Made by a program: the position numbers and the translations under genes. From the NCBI GenBank assembly GCA_965644315.1, contig CBFFRQ010000030.1, positions 372,001 to 436,000 on the forward strand: a stretch of DNA of 64,000 bases, read 5' to 3'. Below the pieces are notes generated by a model. That model was not told the DNA's origin and ran no database searches. It saw only the letters and a list, made by a program, of their open reading frames with translations. The first letter of the stretch is position 1, and each line of letters begins with the position of its first letter. Shown piece after piece: positions 20,923 to 33,400 of the stretch. The stretch is from Caecitellus pseudoparvulus. Lineage: Eukaryota; Bigyra: Bicosoecida.

Positions 20923-21684
20923 GTGCCTGCTTTATCCCCCAGTTGTATTGCGTTTCGCAAGCGTTTCAAACAAGCACGCACGTTGCACAGCCGACGTCCA
21001 GGGCACGCGTGTGGGAAGAAAAGGTGCTGCAGCAGTCCAAACTCCCTTGCAATGGGTGTGGGTGCCATGCGCCCTGGGCATGTACAGATCAGTTCCCTTC
21101 CACTGGCGCTGGAAGTTCATGCGCCTGCGACAGTGGGCTTTCTTTTCCTCTGCGTTGCGGTGCTGGTGGGGCACCAGCTGGGGGTTGCCGACGCTCACCT
21201 GAAGCTCGGCCTCCTTCCCATGCACATGATGCGACTGCCTGACCTTCCTCGCTTCGTGGCGTATCCGCTGGCCCATACGTCCTGGAGTCACTTGGCGTCC
21301 AACTTCGCAACGCTGCTGCTGCTGGCGCCAGGGCTCGAGGCACGGTACGGCAGCCTGCCCCTCGTCGGCATCTTCTGCGGCACTGCAGCTGCAAGTGGAA
21401 TGGTATACAGCATGTTCGCGTCGAATTCCATGCTTGTGGGGTCTAGCGGCATCGTCTTTGCGTGCATTCTGCTGTCGGGCGGTTCCCGCCTGCAGCGTGT
21501 GCGCGGCGTGTGGCGTGTCCCTGTGTCCTACGCCGCCCTCGTCGGTCTTTGGACTGCGCAGGAGCTGGCAGTCATGCTGTCTTCAGGAAGCTCCCGTGTC
21601 TCCCACTTCTGCCACTTCTTGGGCGGTCTGTGTGGGCTTGGGTTTGCAGTGGCCTGGAGTCCGTCCCCGCCCTTGTGTCGTTGA
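20923..21684 (+). CDS. Rhomboid intramembrane serine protease
   Basis: Single exon, up to 253 aa. Six membrane spans can be drawn, starting with ATVGFLFLCVAVLVG. The catalytic serine motif GSSG (in MLVGSSGIVFA, about residue 175) sits at the start of the fourth span. The catalytic histidine is in the last span as HFLGGLCG, which fits HxxGxxxG. The second span carries HTSWSHLASN, the rhomboid H...HL..N signature that shapes the oxyanion hole. Rhomboids cut single-span membrane proteins inside the bilayer; the substrate cannot be told from here. The first 43 residues are basic and may be a targeting sequence, or translation may begin at the Met near 21052. It is convergent with kinesin (90 bp between stops). 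Confidence 0.87.
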   Translation: MPALSPSCIAFRKRFKQARTLHSRRPGHACGKKRCCSSPNSLAMGVGAMRPGHVQISSLPLALEVHAPATVGFLFLCVAVLVGHQLGVADAHLKLGLLPMHMMRLPDLPRFVAYPLAHTSWSHLASNFATLLLLAPGLEARYGSLPLVGIFCGTAAASGMVYSMFASNSMLVGSSGIVFACILLSGGSRLQRVRGVWRVPVSYAALVGLWTAQELAVMLSSGSSRVSHFCHFLGGLCGLGFAVAWSPSPPLCR

Positions 21685-21774
21685 CGACCAAGACGTATTA
21701 CGTGAATTGCTTCAAGCTCCAAGCGAGAGGCGCACTGGCGGCAAGCCAGCGGCCCCTGCCCCCCTGGGTCAAGG

Positions 21775-24700
21775 TCACAGGAAGAAGCCCCCCTCTGCGT
21801 CAGGGCCAGAGTGCACGTGCTGCCCAGCCCACTGCACCCACTCAGGGCTGCTCACCCCGATGGGCTTCAGCAGACCGCCGCCCGGCGTGTATGTGAGGCC
21901 CTGCACACCCTTGCGGCCCGGCGTGCGAGCGGGGGTGTTGGGGGCCGACAGCGCGCCCAGCGGCTTGCGCTGCTGCGGCGGGGCTGGCGGCGGCACGGCC
22001 TGCGCTTGCTGCGCCCAGGCCTTGGCCGCTCCCACGATGCGGTGCAGTGCAGCGGTGGCGGCGGGCACGGACATGCTGCTGGCGCTGGAGGGGCCGGCGC
22101 CGCCTGTCATGGCCGTCGCCCCGGACAAGGGCAGCTCCGCCAGTGGCGCACAGCCGTCGGCTGCCGCCTCTTGAATGGCTTGCAGGGCGGCAGGGAGGTC
22201 GGCGAGCTCTGTGCCGTGGGAGGTGCTGGTGCGGGAGGGGGAGGTGGCTGCAGCTGCAGCGGGTGAGGCAGGCACCGGGGAGCCTGGTGGAGCCCGCTCA
22301 GGCAGCCCCAGTGCCTGCACGGCACTCTGCACTGCCGCTGTGAGGGTGGTCACGTCGCCTTGCAGGCGCGCCACAGCCTGTTCCCGCTGACGGAGCTCAG
22401 TGGGCGGCGTCGACGGCGTCGGCACCGGGCGCCCTTCCGTCAGGGCAGCGATGGTGGCCTTGGCCTCGGCCAGCTTGGTCTTCAGCCGCACGGTGGCAGC
22501 AACTCTGCCACGGGCAGTGAGGGCCAGCTTGGCATCCTGCAGTTGTTCGGCCAGCACCAGGATGGCGGCAGACAGCTCGCCCACTGCGCTGCGAGCGGTG
22601 GACAGCTCAGCGGCGACGGCGGCGACGGCGGCGTGGGCGCCAGTGGCGGTCTGCTGGGAGCCTGCACCCGCTGTCGTGGCCGCGGCAGCTTCCGCCCGTG
22701 CCTCTCGCAGGGCACTTCGCAAGTCAGCCACCTCCCGCTCAGCAGCGGCTGCCTGGACCGTGGCGGCATCTCGCTCCCCTCGCAGGACACGCAAGGACGC
22801 CTGGGCCGCGCAGAGGGCCTGCCGGGTCTTCTCGCCCTCCACTTCCAGCTTGGCCACTCGCCCCGTGGCAGTGGCGTTCACGCTGGCCGTCGCCTGCGAC
22901 GTGGCCTGAGCTCGCGCCAGGGCCGCCTCAGCCTCACCAGCCCGCGCCAGGGCTGCCTCCAGCTTGGCGTTGCGCTGTGCCACCATGGCTTCCAGGCGCT
23001 CCACGAGGGAGGAGTGCTTGGCTTCGGAGCTGCTGGCCTCGGCGGCCCGGGTCGCCGTTTCTTCCAGCTGCGCCGTCAGCTCCTCCACTCGGGACGACGC
23101 GACACGCAGGTCCGCGCTGAGGGTCTCCACCTGCGCCTCCAGCGCAGCTTGCGTCGTGCTGGCCACGGCAGCCGCCTCGGCCGCCGCGTCCCGGGCTTCC
23201 TTCAAGTCCACTGTCAGCGTCCCAGTGGCGCTCTGTGCGTCCGCCAGCTGGCTCTGCGCCTGCACGAGGCTGGCACGGAGGCTGGCTGCGTCGCTGCGGG
23301 AGGCCAGCAGCGCGTCATCGCGCTGCTGCAAGAGGGCCAGCACCTCCCCCGCAGGGGTGTCGGCACCTGCTGTGCCGGCGGCATCACTCTCGGCAGCCGC
23401 CTCATCCACCGGCGTGCCAGGCGCCTCACCCTGCAGCGTCGCGCGGAGCTCGGCCAGCGCCTGCGCTTGTGGCTCCAACTCCGCGATGCGGCGCTGGGCT
23501 GCCTCCAGCTGCCCCTTCACCTCCTCCACCCGTGTCTTCGCCTCGGCCTGTGCCGCCTGGGCACGGCCAGTGGCAGCCGCCGCAGCCGCCTCCGCCTCCC
23601 GCTGGCCTGCCTCCGCCAGGGCTGCCCGCCCAGCGCCCTCCTCTGCCGCTGCTGCCGCCGCATCGGCCAATGCATCAGCTGCTGCAGCAGCCCCCTCTGC
23701 TGCATCTGCGCGTTCCTTTGCCGCAGCAGCATCCGCCGCGGCAGTGCTGGCGGCAGCGTCTGCCTCTGCCGCTCGCTTCTCAGCTGCTGCAGCCGCCACT
23801 TTGGCGCTCTCCAGGGCCTCCATGACCTCGCCCAGCTCCGCCTCGGACGCAGTGCGTGCCGCAGCAGCCTCTGCGCGCACCCGCTCTAGGTCAGTCCTTG
23901 CCGCGGCAGCCTCGGCATGGGCTGCACTCACAGTCCGCTCAGCGGCCTCGGCTCGGCCGCTGGCAGCCTTCAGGGCGCCTCGGGCTTCGATCAGGTTGGT
24001 GGTCAGCTCTGCAGCAGCCATCTCGGCCTCCTGCAGCTGTCGGTGCAGGTCAGCTGCCACCTGCTGCTCAGCAGCCAGCTCGCGACGCAGGGCGCTCGCT
24101 ACAGCTGCCTCCGCCTCAGCTGCCCCCTTGGACGCCGCCAGGTCTGCTTGCGCCTCCCGCAGCTCCTGCTGCACCCGCAGCGTGGCGGCGTGCGCCTCGT
24201 CTGCGCTGCTACTGGCTGTGGAGTCGGCCTCTGCCGCCGCACGCTTCGCCGCAGCAGCTTCTGCCTCTGCCGCCACGGCACGCTGGTCCGCTGCGGCGGC
24301 CTCAGCCTCTGCCTCGGACAGCTGGCGGCGCAGGTCGGCGCAGGTCGCCTGGAACTTGCGAGACGCCTCCATATTCGTCTCGGCGTCCTCCACGGCGCTC
24401 TCCAGCTGGAACGTTGCCCGCTGGGCCTTGTGCAGGGCTGCCTTGCGCCCCTTCTCCGCCTTGTCCAGCGCCGCGTGGGCGTCGGCCAGCAGGGCGGCTG
24501 AGCTCTTGGCCTCGCTCTCCGCCTCCTCCAAGGCGCCCTGCAGAGTGGACACCTCGTCCCGAGCCAGGTCCAGATCCCCCCGCACCGCCGCCAGGGCTGC
24601 CTCCGCCTCGGCACGCTCAGCATCGGCCCGCTCGGCAAGGCACGCCGCCTCCTCACCAGCGGCGTGTGCCTCGGACAGCTGCACCTGCAGAGCGGCCAGC

Positions 24701-27224
24701 TGACGAGACAGGTCTGCGATGCGTCCCTCGGAGACAAGCAGGGTCTCCTGGGCACTGCCCGCCTCCGCCTCCGCTGCAGCGGCGGTGTCCGCCTTCGCCT
24801 GGTGGGCCAGCCCCAGCTCCCGCCGCAGGCGAGCAATGGTCAAGTCCCCTGCATCCAGGCGCACGCTCGCTTCTGCCGCGGCGGCCTCCGCCTTTTCTGC
24901 GCGGGCTGTGGCTGCCTTGGCCTCGGCGGCCGCGGCCTCCGCCTGGGCGGTGGCGGCGGCCAGGCGCCCTGCGAAGTCCTGCTCCTCTCGCCACTGCTGC
25001 ATCTTGGCGCTGCGGGCTGCCTCTGCCTCTGCGCGGGCAGCCTCAGGGTTCTCCCACCCCACTTCATGCCGGGCGAGGGCAGCGCTGAGGGCAGCCCGCT
25101 CGCGCCGGAGGGCATCCAACTCGGCCAGTGCAGCGTCCATGCTGCCGGCCAGGGCGGCCTGAGGGGAGGCGCCCTCGTGGCGGGCTGCCCACAGGCGTGC
25201 CACGGCGGTGGGCGTGTACGTGAGGGTGGACGGCAGGGGCAGGGCTGACGTGCTCCGCACCACTGTGTCCTCCTCCTCGCCCTCCTCAGCTGTCGGCTCG
25301 GCCAGGGCGAGGGGGGCGTCCACCTCCGCCAAGTCGTCGATGAGCATGCGCAGGCGCACCGCCTCGGGGTTGCAGCACACCAGCTTCTGCAGGGCAGAGA
25401 TCTCCTCGGCAGCCTCTGGCGGGGTGAGGACCAGGTCCCCCCCCTGCCCCTGCGCCCGGGCCAGAGCAGCCTCACGCAGCTTCAGCCGCAGGTTTTGCGC
25501 CGCACGCACCTCCTCCAGGCGGTGCACCAGCTCGGAGTACTGCTCCAGTGCGGACGTCAGCTCCTGCACACGGGATTCAGAGGCGGCCGCCGCAGCAGAG
25601 GCCGCTGCCGCTGTTGCCCGTGCAGCAGCCAGCTCTGCCGCCGCACTGGCGGCCGCGGAGAGGGAGCCAAGCGGGGGCAGCCCCGTGTCTGTCGCATCGG
25701 CATGGGCCTTGGCCAGCAGCTCCAGAGCCAGGCCTGCTGGCAGCGACGTGTGGTCAGGGGAGGCACCCGCGTCCCCCGCCCCTGCCCGGCTGGCAGCACG
25801 GTGTGAAGCTGCCAGGGCTTGGAAGAGGGCTTCCATCTTGGCGAGGGAGGGCGCCACCGCCGCCACGGCCAGAGCAGCGGGGGTGCAGGCGCCCTGTGCG
25901 TGGGCTGTGCCGTCTGCTGCGGCTCCACCGGACGTGATGGCTGTGCGTGCCTCGGCCAGGGCGGCTTGGAGGCGGCGCACCTCCGCCTGCAGCAGGGCGA
26001 AGGAGCCGGCCGTGTCCTCATTCACGACGGCCTGGTTCTTCACGAGCTTGGCACGGGAGGCGAACTTGAGGGTGGAGAGGGTCTCCCCGAAGGCCTCCTC
26101 TGCAGGGGACACCGTGGCCACCAGGAACGTCTTGGAGTTGCCGCCCAGGCTGTCCCGCAGGAGAAACGTGAGCTTCGAATTGCGGTAGGGCACGTGCGCG
26201 ACGCTGCGCCCGCTGGACACCGCCGCCAGGGCCTGGATGACGTTGCCCAGCTCGGACAGGGACTTGTTGATGTTGGAGGCCTCCCGGAGGCGGGCGCCCT
26301 CGGCCCCCGTGCCCTTCTGGCGCTCTGAGCCAGCCAGGTCGATGAGGTTGAAGCGCGCGTGGCGCGTCTTGGTCAGACCACTGGCCTCTGTCTCGCGACA
26401 CTCAATGCGCAGGGTGAACACGGAGTGGGAGCGGGAGGAATGGCGGTTCATGGCGGTGGCGCCAATGTGGCGGTTGCGGGCGCCCCGCTTCATCAACGCC
26501 AGGGCGTCCTCAGGGCACGCCACCTCCTCCTCAGTCAGCCCGTCCACATACACACCCTTATCAGAGTCCTCCCGCAGAGCTGTGCAGGGGGGGCGGCGCG
26601 TCGTTCACGTGTGCCGCACGATGCCGTGTCAGCCACGTTGCCCGTCTTCCTGCGCACCTAGGTTGGTGCTGGCTGCGTCCAGCAGGTCGATGATGCGCTC
26701 ATTGTAAATCTCCAAGAAGGAGCACTTGGTCGTATACGACACCTTGGATCCCTTCTCAGCCTGGGAGAGGGAGGAACAGGCGCAGGGCGAGGTGCAGAAG
26801 TGAGCAGCGCGTCCGTTACCAGCTTCATTTTCCGCACCTGACCCGTTCGCTGGGAAGTCGTCGCGAAGAGGTGCCGCAGCACGCGAGGCAGGAGGCCAGC
26901 CTCGTCTCCATTCCCCTCTCCTAGAATTGTGTGTGTTTTCCCGCTGCCAGTCTGCCCGTACGCAAAGACAGTGCCGTGGAAGCCTGCCGCACATGCCTCT
27001 GTCAAGGGTCGTCCCACAGCCTCGAACAAGTCACTCTGAGCCGTGTCCGGGCCAAACACGCGGTCATAGGTGAAGTCCTTCACAGAAGCGCCCTTCAGTG
27101 CCACTGTGCGCGCGTCATCTTGCACTTCCAGCACGCTGGCGCTGCCTGCCTCGCGCTTGCTGAGCGGGCGCAGGCGACACACCACCTGGATGGTCTCCGC
27201 ACCTCCGCCGTCACTGGCAGACAT
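21775..27224 (-). CDS. Kinesin-12 family motor with very long coiled coil
   Basis: Three exons (26838-27224, 26658-26760, 21775-26579) give 1,764 aa. The N-terminal motor is complete: P-loop GQTGSGKT at residues 90-97, switch I NRHSSRSH at about 208-215, switch II DLAGSER at about 244-250, and the microtubule-binding block HVPYRNSKLT. The neck KFASRAKLVKN, VVNEDTAGSFALLQAEVRRL is the hallmark of kinesin-12 (KIF15/POK), plus-end motors of spindle and division-plane microtubules. Residues about 370-1600 are an Ala/Glu/Lys-rich coiled coil. A Ser/Pro/Thr-rich tail follows, ending SGPDAEGGFFL. Both introns (77 and 78 bp) interrupt the motor and have GTGCGG and GTGCGC donors. Large open frames on the opposite strand across the coiled coil are codon-bias shadows. 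Confidence 0.93.
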
Positions 27225-27370
27225 GGTGCCAGGTCGGCAAGTCGGCGTGAACTGCAGCGCTGGCGCCGCTATGCAGGGTGAGTGGCCGGCGATTTCGTGA
27301 TTTGTTGGAGGCTGCCATTACATTGCTGGCGCAACGTTGGCAGGTGAACATGCAGGGTCAAACGAGCAGG

Positions 27371-28584
27371 TCAGTGCTGCTTGGTTTTGAGCTGCATGGC
27401 GCCGCCTCCCGGCGGGCCCACCCCCTCCTCGTCGCTGTCTTCCCACGTCTCGTCCACCTTGACGCCGTCGTCGACGCCGATGATGTGCACGGGCAGCTTG
27501 CGAGCCATGCGAGCCAAGAAACGCGGGTTGGTGCCAAAGAGCCAATCCAGCAGGCCCAGCTCGGTGCCGTAGCACTCATAGGTCACCTCGTGGTGCCAGT
27601 CGTGTGCGTTGGGCTGTGGCAGCCAGGGGGACAGGTTGTACCCCGAGTGCACGACAGTCGTCTGCACGAGGCCATACGAAGTCCAGAGGCACTGCACCAG
27701 CGGGTGGCAGTTGAACAGCAGGGGGCCCAGCACGACAGGGCCCAGGTTTGACAGCAAGTGCTCCACGGGGTGGGCATACTTGGAGGTCAGGGCTGCCGGG
27801 GACTTGAACGTGTGGTGCATCTTGTGGATCCACTGCGGGCGGGAAGTGCGGATGGGCAGGTGACGTGGTGGCCGCGACGCTTGCTGTGCGAAACACGCAC
27901 CTTGTACAGGGGCGGCTGGTGCACCAGGCGGTGCGTGACGTAGAAGCCCGTCTCTTCAATCAACACCCAGAACAGCAAGCTGCCCACAGCCAGCATGGGT
28001 GAGGGCATGGTGTGGCAGGCGTCCTCTGTCCACGCACAGTGGCCAATGGCTGGCCAGACGAACTCGTAAATGGACCAGATGAGGAGCGGCTCGATGATGA
28101 AGGTGTTGAACCCCGTCACGAGGGCTGCCTGTGCATACTCTGCCACGGTGGGGCGAGGAGACGACTGCGCAGGGGGGGAGGGCGCTTCGCAGGGTGCTGC
28201 CGGCGCACGCTGTGCCGCCACGTCAACGCCACTTCAACGCACTGGCTGAACCTTGAGAGCCTTCACGGCTGGGTGGTTGTACAGGCACAGGTCCAACACG
28301 GCGAAGAAGGCGCTGTTGACGTAGTACACGATGTTGGGGACGACGATGACGAGAAACACCGTGGCAGCCTTGGGGCCGCCTGCGGAATTCGACAGGGCGC
28401 TCCACACATCACGCCCCACATCAGTGTCAAGGCATGCCGCTGCGGCCAGTGTGACAATGAAAAGGAACAGTTCCGACAGCGGCCTTGCGGGGGGGTCCAC
28501 AGACTTGACCCGCAGCGCCTTGCCAGTGCTGGGCGCCACTTCCTTCTTCGACCTGTGATGGATCGGACGCTCCACTGCTGTCAT
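27371..28584 (-). CDS. Fatty-acid hydroxylase superfamily enzyme, paralogue A
   Basis: Three exons, 28243-28584, 27901-28164 and 27371-27832, give 355 aa; introns are 78 and 68 bp, both with GTGCGT donors. This is a membrane di-iron oxygenase of the PF04116 type (sterol C4-methyl oxidase, C-5 desaturase, cholesterol 25-hydroxylase). The iron-binding histidine clusters are present: HRLVH (H192, H196), HKMHH (H205, H208, H209), HPVEH and HDWHH. Several membrane spans precede them. The order and the AHPVEH block fit the methylsterol oxidase/25-hydroxylase branch, so an ER sterol substrate is likely but not proven. The C-terminal acidic tail is shared with paralogue B. An alternative start lies at 28617. 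Confidence 0.85.
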
Positions 28585-29216
28585 CCTGCTTGCTGTGGCG
28601 GGCCGGGGCGCTTGCACAGGCTGCTTGCAAGCAAGCCAATCAATCGGTCACCAAGTGCGACGCAGGTTCTCACATCGGGTGGCATGTGCGCAAGTCCTGC
28701 GTGGCGTGGATTTGCTCGAAAGGTGGTGAATGGCCGTGAGCACTTCTCGGGCGTTTCTTGGACACTGCGCCTGCCTGAATCCGGGCCGTGGGCTCTTCCC
28801 AGACGCCCTGGGCGCACTGGCGGCTCCAACATGCTCATACAAGGGCATCGCACGCTCAGTGGGGCGTGCCATGATTTGCGCTGCGTTGGGCAGGGGAATC
28901 GTGCTGGCTGCGACGAGCACGTGTTGACTTACGTTTGCAGCAGGGCGGCCGACTGAATCCTGCCCATGACAGCCAACCAGGTGCCCGCACTGCTGCCCAG
29001 CCGGCTCCTTGGACCGTTGCCTTGATGTGTGTTCAGGCAGCTTCGCGAGTCGGAGCTTGGCGGGGAGGCTGCGGTTCAGTGCGCCGTGCCAAGCCACTTT
29101 CCTGCCTCACTGCAACCCCGCCACATGGAGGTGTCGCTCCCCATGGCCAAGGTCAAGGCTGCGAGATTCAATTCCGCTCAGGGCGCCGAGCTTCGCTTCT
29201 TTGACGCAGCATCAGG
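28585..29216. promoter_or_regulatory. Divergent promoter region between the two hydroxylase paralogues
   Basis: This 632 bp region separates head-to-head paralogues and could carry shared control of both. Open frames across it do not resemble any known protein. No palindromic site stands out. The role is inferred from position. Confidence 0.35.
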
Positions 29217-30386
29217 ATGGACCAGCGTCGCACGGGCAGCACAGCGGCAGGGGCCAAGACCATCCGCGTGAAAAGCGTGAACCCGCCTCCCAAGAGTGAC
29301 ACAGTATGGTCTGACCTGGCCATCTTCGGGACGGTGTTACTGTCCATGGCGCTGTTCTTACAGACGCCGTGGGCTGCATCGGCGTGGTCAGCCTTCCTCG
29401 CGTTGCCGGGCATTGACGGCGACGCTCGCTGGGGAAGCCTAGTCATGCTTTGGCTCCCGAACCTCCTGGTGTACTACCCGTACTCGGCGATGTACGCTGT
29501 CATTGATCTGTGCTTCCATGACGCCTTCAAGCACAAGAAGGTGCAGCCGGTGAGGGTTCAATTTCCGCTCGATCCCGCACGCTCCCTGCGCCGGCTTTCC
29601 CACCTCACTGGGCCCGCTCCCCGTGTGCAGACATCTCCAAGGCCAACTGTGGCTCAGTATGTGGATGCAGCTCTGGTCACTGGCATGAACACCTTCATCG
29701 TGGAGCCGTTTCTCATGTGCGTGACTGCGGCGTGTGCCGGGCAGCACAAAGTGCCTCACGCTGCGCGGTCCCACTCGCACAGGTTCCTTCTGTTCAAGTA
29801 CGGCTGGCCCGCGTGGGGGCACTGCGCATGGACGGAGGATGCCTGCCGCACCATGCCCTCCTTGCCATGGGCCCTGCTCAGCGTGGTCGTCTTTGTGCTA
29901 TGTTTTGAAGTGGGCTTCTACTCAACACATCGACTGGGGCACCAGCGCCCACTGTATGCGTGGATCCACAAGTTGCACCACACGTTCAAGTCCCCGGCGG
30001 CCCTGACGGCCAAGTACGCCCACCCCGTGGAGCACACCTTTTCCAACCTGATGCCCCTGCTGGCTGGGCCGCTGTTGATGGGTGCGCACCCCCTCCTCAC
30101 ACTTGCCTGGGTTTCTGCGGGGCTGTTCCAGACTTGCACTGGGCACTCCGGGTACTGGCTGTCCCCCACCCTGCCCACCTCCCACATGCACGACTGGCAC
30201 CACGAGGTCACGCACGAGTGCTACGGCACCATCGGCCTGCTGGACGGCATTCTCGGAACTGCCGCGCGGTTCACTGCCCGGCGGCAGGGCAAGCTGCCCG
30301 TGCACATCATCGGCGTTGACGACGGCGTCAAGGAGGACGAGACGTGGGAGGACAGCGACGGAGAGGGGCACAGCAAGACTGCTTAA
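29217..30386 (+). CDS. Fatty-acid hydroxylase superfamily enzyme, paralogue B
   Basis: Three exons, 29217-29549, 29631-29716 and 29783-30386, give 340 aa. It is a clear paralogue of the enzyme on the opposite strand: both share a RVKSV(D/N)PP start, an SPRPTV block and the end VHIIGVDDGVK. The histidine clusters are HRLGH (H189, H193), HKLHH (H202, H205, H206), HPVEH and HDWHH (about 276-280). The first intron is in the same place as in paralogue A; the second (after EPFL) is absent from A, while A's second intron (before WIHK) is absent here. Both introns of B are multiples of three with no stop (81 and 66 bp), so unspliced RNA would still be read through. Function as for paralogue A: membrane di-iron hydroxylase or desaturase, substrate unknown. 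Confidence 0.85.
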   Translation: MDQRRTGSTAAGAKTIRVKSVNPPPKSDTVWSDLAIFGTVLLSMALFLQTPWAASAWSAFLALPGIDGDARWGSLVMLWLPNLLVYYPYSAMYAVIDLCFHDAFKHKKVQPVRVQFPLDPARSLRRLSHLTGPAPRVQTSPRPTVAQYVDAALVTGMNTFIVEPFLMCVTAACAGQHKVPHAARSHSHRFLLFKYGWPAWGHCAWTEDACRTMPSLPWALLSVVVFVLCFEVGFYSTHRLGHQRPLYAWIHKLHHTFKSPAALTAKYAHPVEHTFSNLMPLLAGPLLMGAHPLLTLAWVSAGLFQTCTGHSGYWLSPTLPTSHMHDWHHEVTHECYGTIGLLDGILGTAARFTARRQGKLPVHIIGVDDGVKEDETWEDSDGEGHSKTA

Positions 30387-30423
30387 TGCATTGTGCACGC
30401 GTGAGCCGTGCAGCGAGACCACT

Positions 30424-33400
30424 TCACCCCTGGACCTCTGGCTCAGTGGGTGGGGAGTCACTGTGTCCACCCGCAGCGCCGGCTGACCCCGCCCCATGCT
30501 CGGGAACCAACGCGTGCAAGCCCCATCCCGCCGCCAGCACCGCCAGCGCATGTGCTTGTACCATGCCTGGGGCTGCCGAGGGCAGCACCCGGGGAGATGC
30601 TTGGGCCAGCGCCCACACCCGTGCGCTGGCCCTGGCGGAGCGTGCGGCAGGGTCAGTGCACACTTCTGCTGCAGTCGCCCCCGGCCCATGCACTGGCAAG
30701 ATCAGCGTGGCAGGAAGGACGGCTGCGTTTGGGACAGACCGGCAGCTCAAGAGGCACGTGAGAATATGTGCAACCCGCACTGCCGTTTCCAGCGCCAGAA
30801 TGGCTGCGACGGGGTGCTGTGCGGCCCACGCGGCATGGGCTGCCGGGGCAGCAGCCCATGCCTGCACATGCCCCTGCAACCATTGAATCATGCGCGACAC
30901 GCCGCTTGTCGACTCATCGGGGGTGGGGGCCGGCTCACTGCCACCGGCAGTCGAGCATGGCCGCTCGATGTCGGGCAAAGTGACGCAGAGCACATCCAAC
31001 ACATCGTCCATGGCAACAATCAGCTGTAGGTCCACCGCACTGAGCAAGGGGGTGATGGAGGCAGCCAGCATCGAGCCTACGCCCACGAGGGAGCTCCACG
31101 CATCTTGCAGGCCTTGCAGGGAAGGCGGCATGTCTGGCTGGCCGACCGGCATGTCCGGTAGCGCCCCTGGCCAGGGGAAGCCGGACACGCCGTCTGCAGG
31201 CACCCTGCTCGCAGGGTCCTCGCCCAAGTAGGCTGTGTAGGCGCCTTCAGAGGCGGGGGAGGAACCCACGGAGTGGCCGCCTCCCAGCCAGTGGCGCATG
31301 CCGAACAACGACGAGCCAGCAGCCCCAGGTTGTGCGAAGCCTTCGCTGTCCCAGGACATTGCGCTGTCGTGCCCCGCACTTTCAACGCGCCCCAGTGCAG
31401 GGGGGGCGGTGCTTGGCTCCGGGAGTGGTGTGTGGCCGCCCTGGTCCAGCGCGCCCTCCACTGCCTCGTTCACGTCTGGCTGCAGCACTCCCATGAATGC
31501 CGCACAGCGCACAGTGCCCAGCTGCTCCAGGTGGCCCAGCTTTCGCAGGAGGTCTGCCACTGCTGCCACCATGTCAGGCCGGGCGGCAAGGCGAGGGGCC
31601 AGACATCGGTGCCACAGGGCACTCCGTCGCCACAGCTCCAGGCGTTGCAAGTACCGCCCCAGCGCATCCCGGGAGCCGCTGCCAGTGGCCCACTGCCCGA
31701 CGGATTCCTGCAGCGCAGCCAGGCTTCGAGGAACGCGCACGGGCCGACCAAGCACCTTTTCTGTCCGTGCCTGTGCCTCTTCTACGATGCGTGTGCCCAG
31801 CGGCGCCAGCACACCGCTCCACGACGCAAAGCCATCCTCCCCGGCCAGAGTCTCTGCCAACGGCAGGTGCAGCGTGAAGTCGCCCTCGCTGATGACCAGG
31901 CAGCACTCAAGGGGTGTTGCCGCCACAGCTCCAGCGAAGTTCGCGGCGTACACTGCTTCGCCATCTTGGGTGATGTGCCGTTGAGTGGAGGGAGCGCCCG
32001 CCACCTGCAGGATGACATGCTTGCACACGGCATCCAGCCAGGCCAAGGCTCGCCGAATGAACGGCAACAGGAGGGCTGGGCACTTCCTGTCCAAGCCCCA
32101 AGCTGCGCAGGCATGCGTGCATGTCGTGGTCTGCAGTGGCGGCACGCGCTGAGGGCGGCTTCCGTGCCCGAGGTTGAGCGTGGCAGCCGTGCCCGGCGCA
32201 GGCACCTCTGCCCCCACGCCAGCCGACACAGTCATGGCGGGAGAACCGACGATGCGATGCATGACTTGGGAGCTCTCAAAGACGTGCAGGGGGCTGGCAC
32301 CTGCCTCTGCCCAGGTGTCGCAGGCTGTCTGAGCGGCTTGCGACGCCTGCGTGACAGCCACGCCGCCCGAGTCAGGGCCGAGCTCAGCGACAGCGCTGTG
32401 CCCCATGCCAGGCCCAGACTGGTACACCGTGCGACGAGACCTGCTTGCTCGCCACTCCTCGTCGTACCGGCGCTCGTACGAGGTGGTGTGCCCCGTCTCG
32501 CTGTTCACTGACGGGCACGCTTCCCCTGCCGCGTACAGGCTGGGTGCGCCAGGCAGGGCTAGCGCACGGGCCGGGCCCCAAGTCATGTCGAAGGGGCTGA
32601 CACCCCACGCTGTGGCAGCCGTGTGGGCTGTGAGGCGCTGCTGCTCAGCGGGCAGGTGCGCGGTGAGGTCGCTGCCTGCGCGCCTGTGCTGCCCCGGCTC
32701 CACCGCCACAGGACCCTGCTGCACCCCCCGCAGGCAGGGCACGACGAAAGACAGGAGGAAATGCCACACCACCAGAAGGACGTCCATCCAGAACGGCGGG
32801 GTGGACTCTTCATACGCTGCGAAAGGCTGGGCGGGGGTGTGCCGTGCCGCTTGAGCTCTGGGGGTGGGCGACGAGCCGCCGCCGCGCAGATGGGCAGCAT
32901 GTACACGATCGGGAGCAGTGTCTTCGCTTTCTGACCTTGAGAACGAGGTTGATGCAGGGGTTGGGGGCTTCCAGGAACCTGCGGAATACAGACCGGCCAC
33001 AAACGACCCCGCTCGCTCACGAACCGGGCTCTGAGTGGTGCCGCTCTGCACGGGGTGGGAGAAGTGCAGGCACCGTGCCACAGGCGCCATGGTGCCTGCC
33101 CACACGAGGGAGTGGTAATGGCCGAGTGTGGCAGGGCTGGACCCCAGCAGGGCCGTGGCAGCCTGCAGGCGCCGCCACACCCCCGCGGCGTACCCCTTCA
33201 CATCCCAGAGCTGCTCCACAGGCTCCTCACCCACGGGGTACGCAGTGGGCTGCGGGTCACAATCCACCCCTTGATCAGTGATTTCGTCTCTCCCCGCCCG
33301 TGGGCGCTCTGCCAGCTGCTGCAGGCTGGGTGGCAGGGCAGGGCCCATGCGGCGCGCAGGCGCCAGCACCGCACGCAAACAAGCCACAAACGTATGCAGC

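Noticed and set aside
22964-25088. Long Ala/Ser- and Pro/Arg-rich open frames (up to 579 codons) opposite the kinesin coiled coil
   Set aside because: They mirror the GCN-rich coiled-coil codons of the minus strand, show one- or two-residue composition bias and no fold-like pattern; shadows of the real gene.
29550-29782. Reading hydroxylase B as one uninterrupted exon of 389 codons
   Set aside because: The extra residues interrupt blocks that are continuous in paralogue A and are bounded by GTGAGG/GTGCGT donors and cag acceptors, so they are in-frame introns.
27361-30386. Inverted hydroxylase pair as ends of a mobile element
   Set aside because: Similarity is limited to coding exons; no terminal repeats, transposase or target duplication seen.
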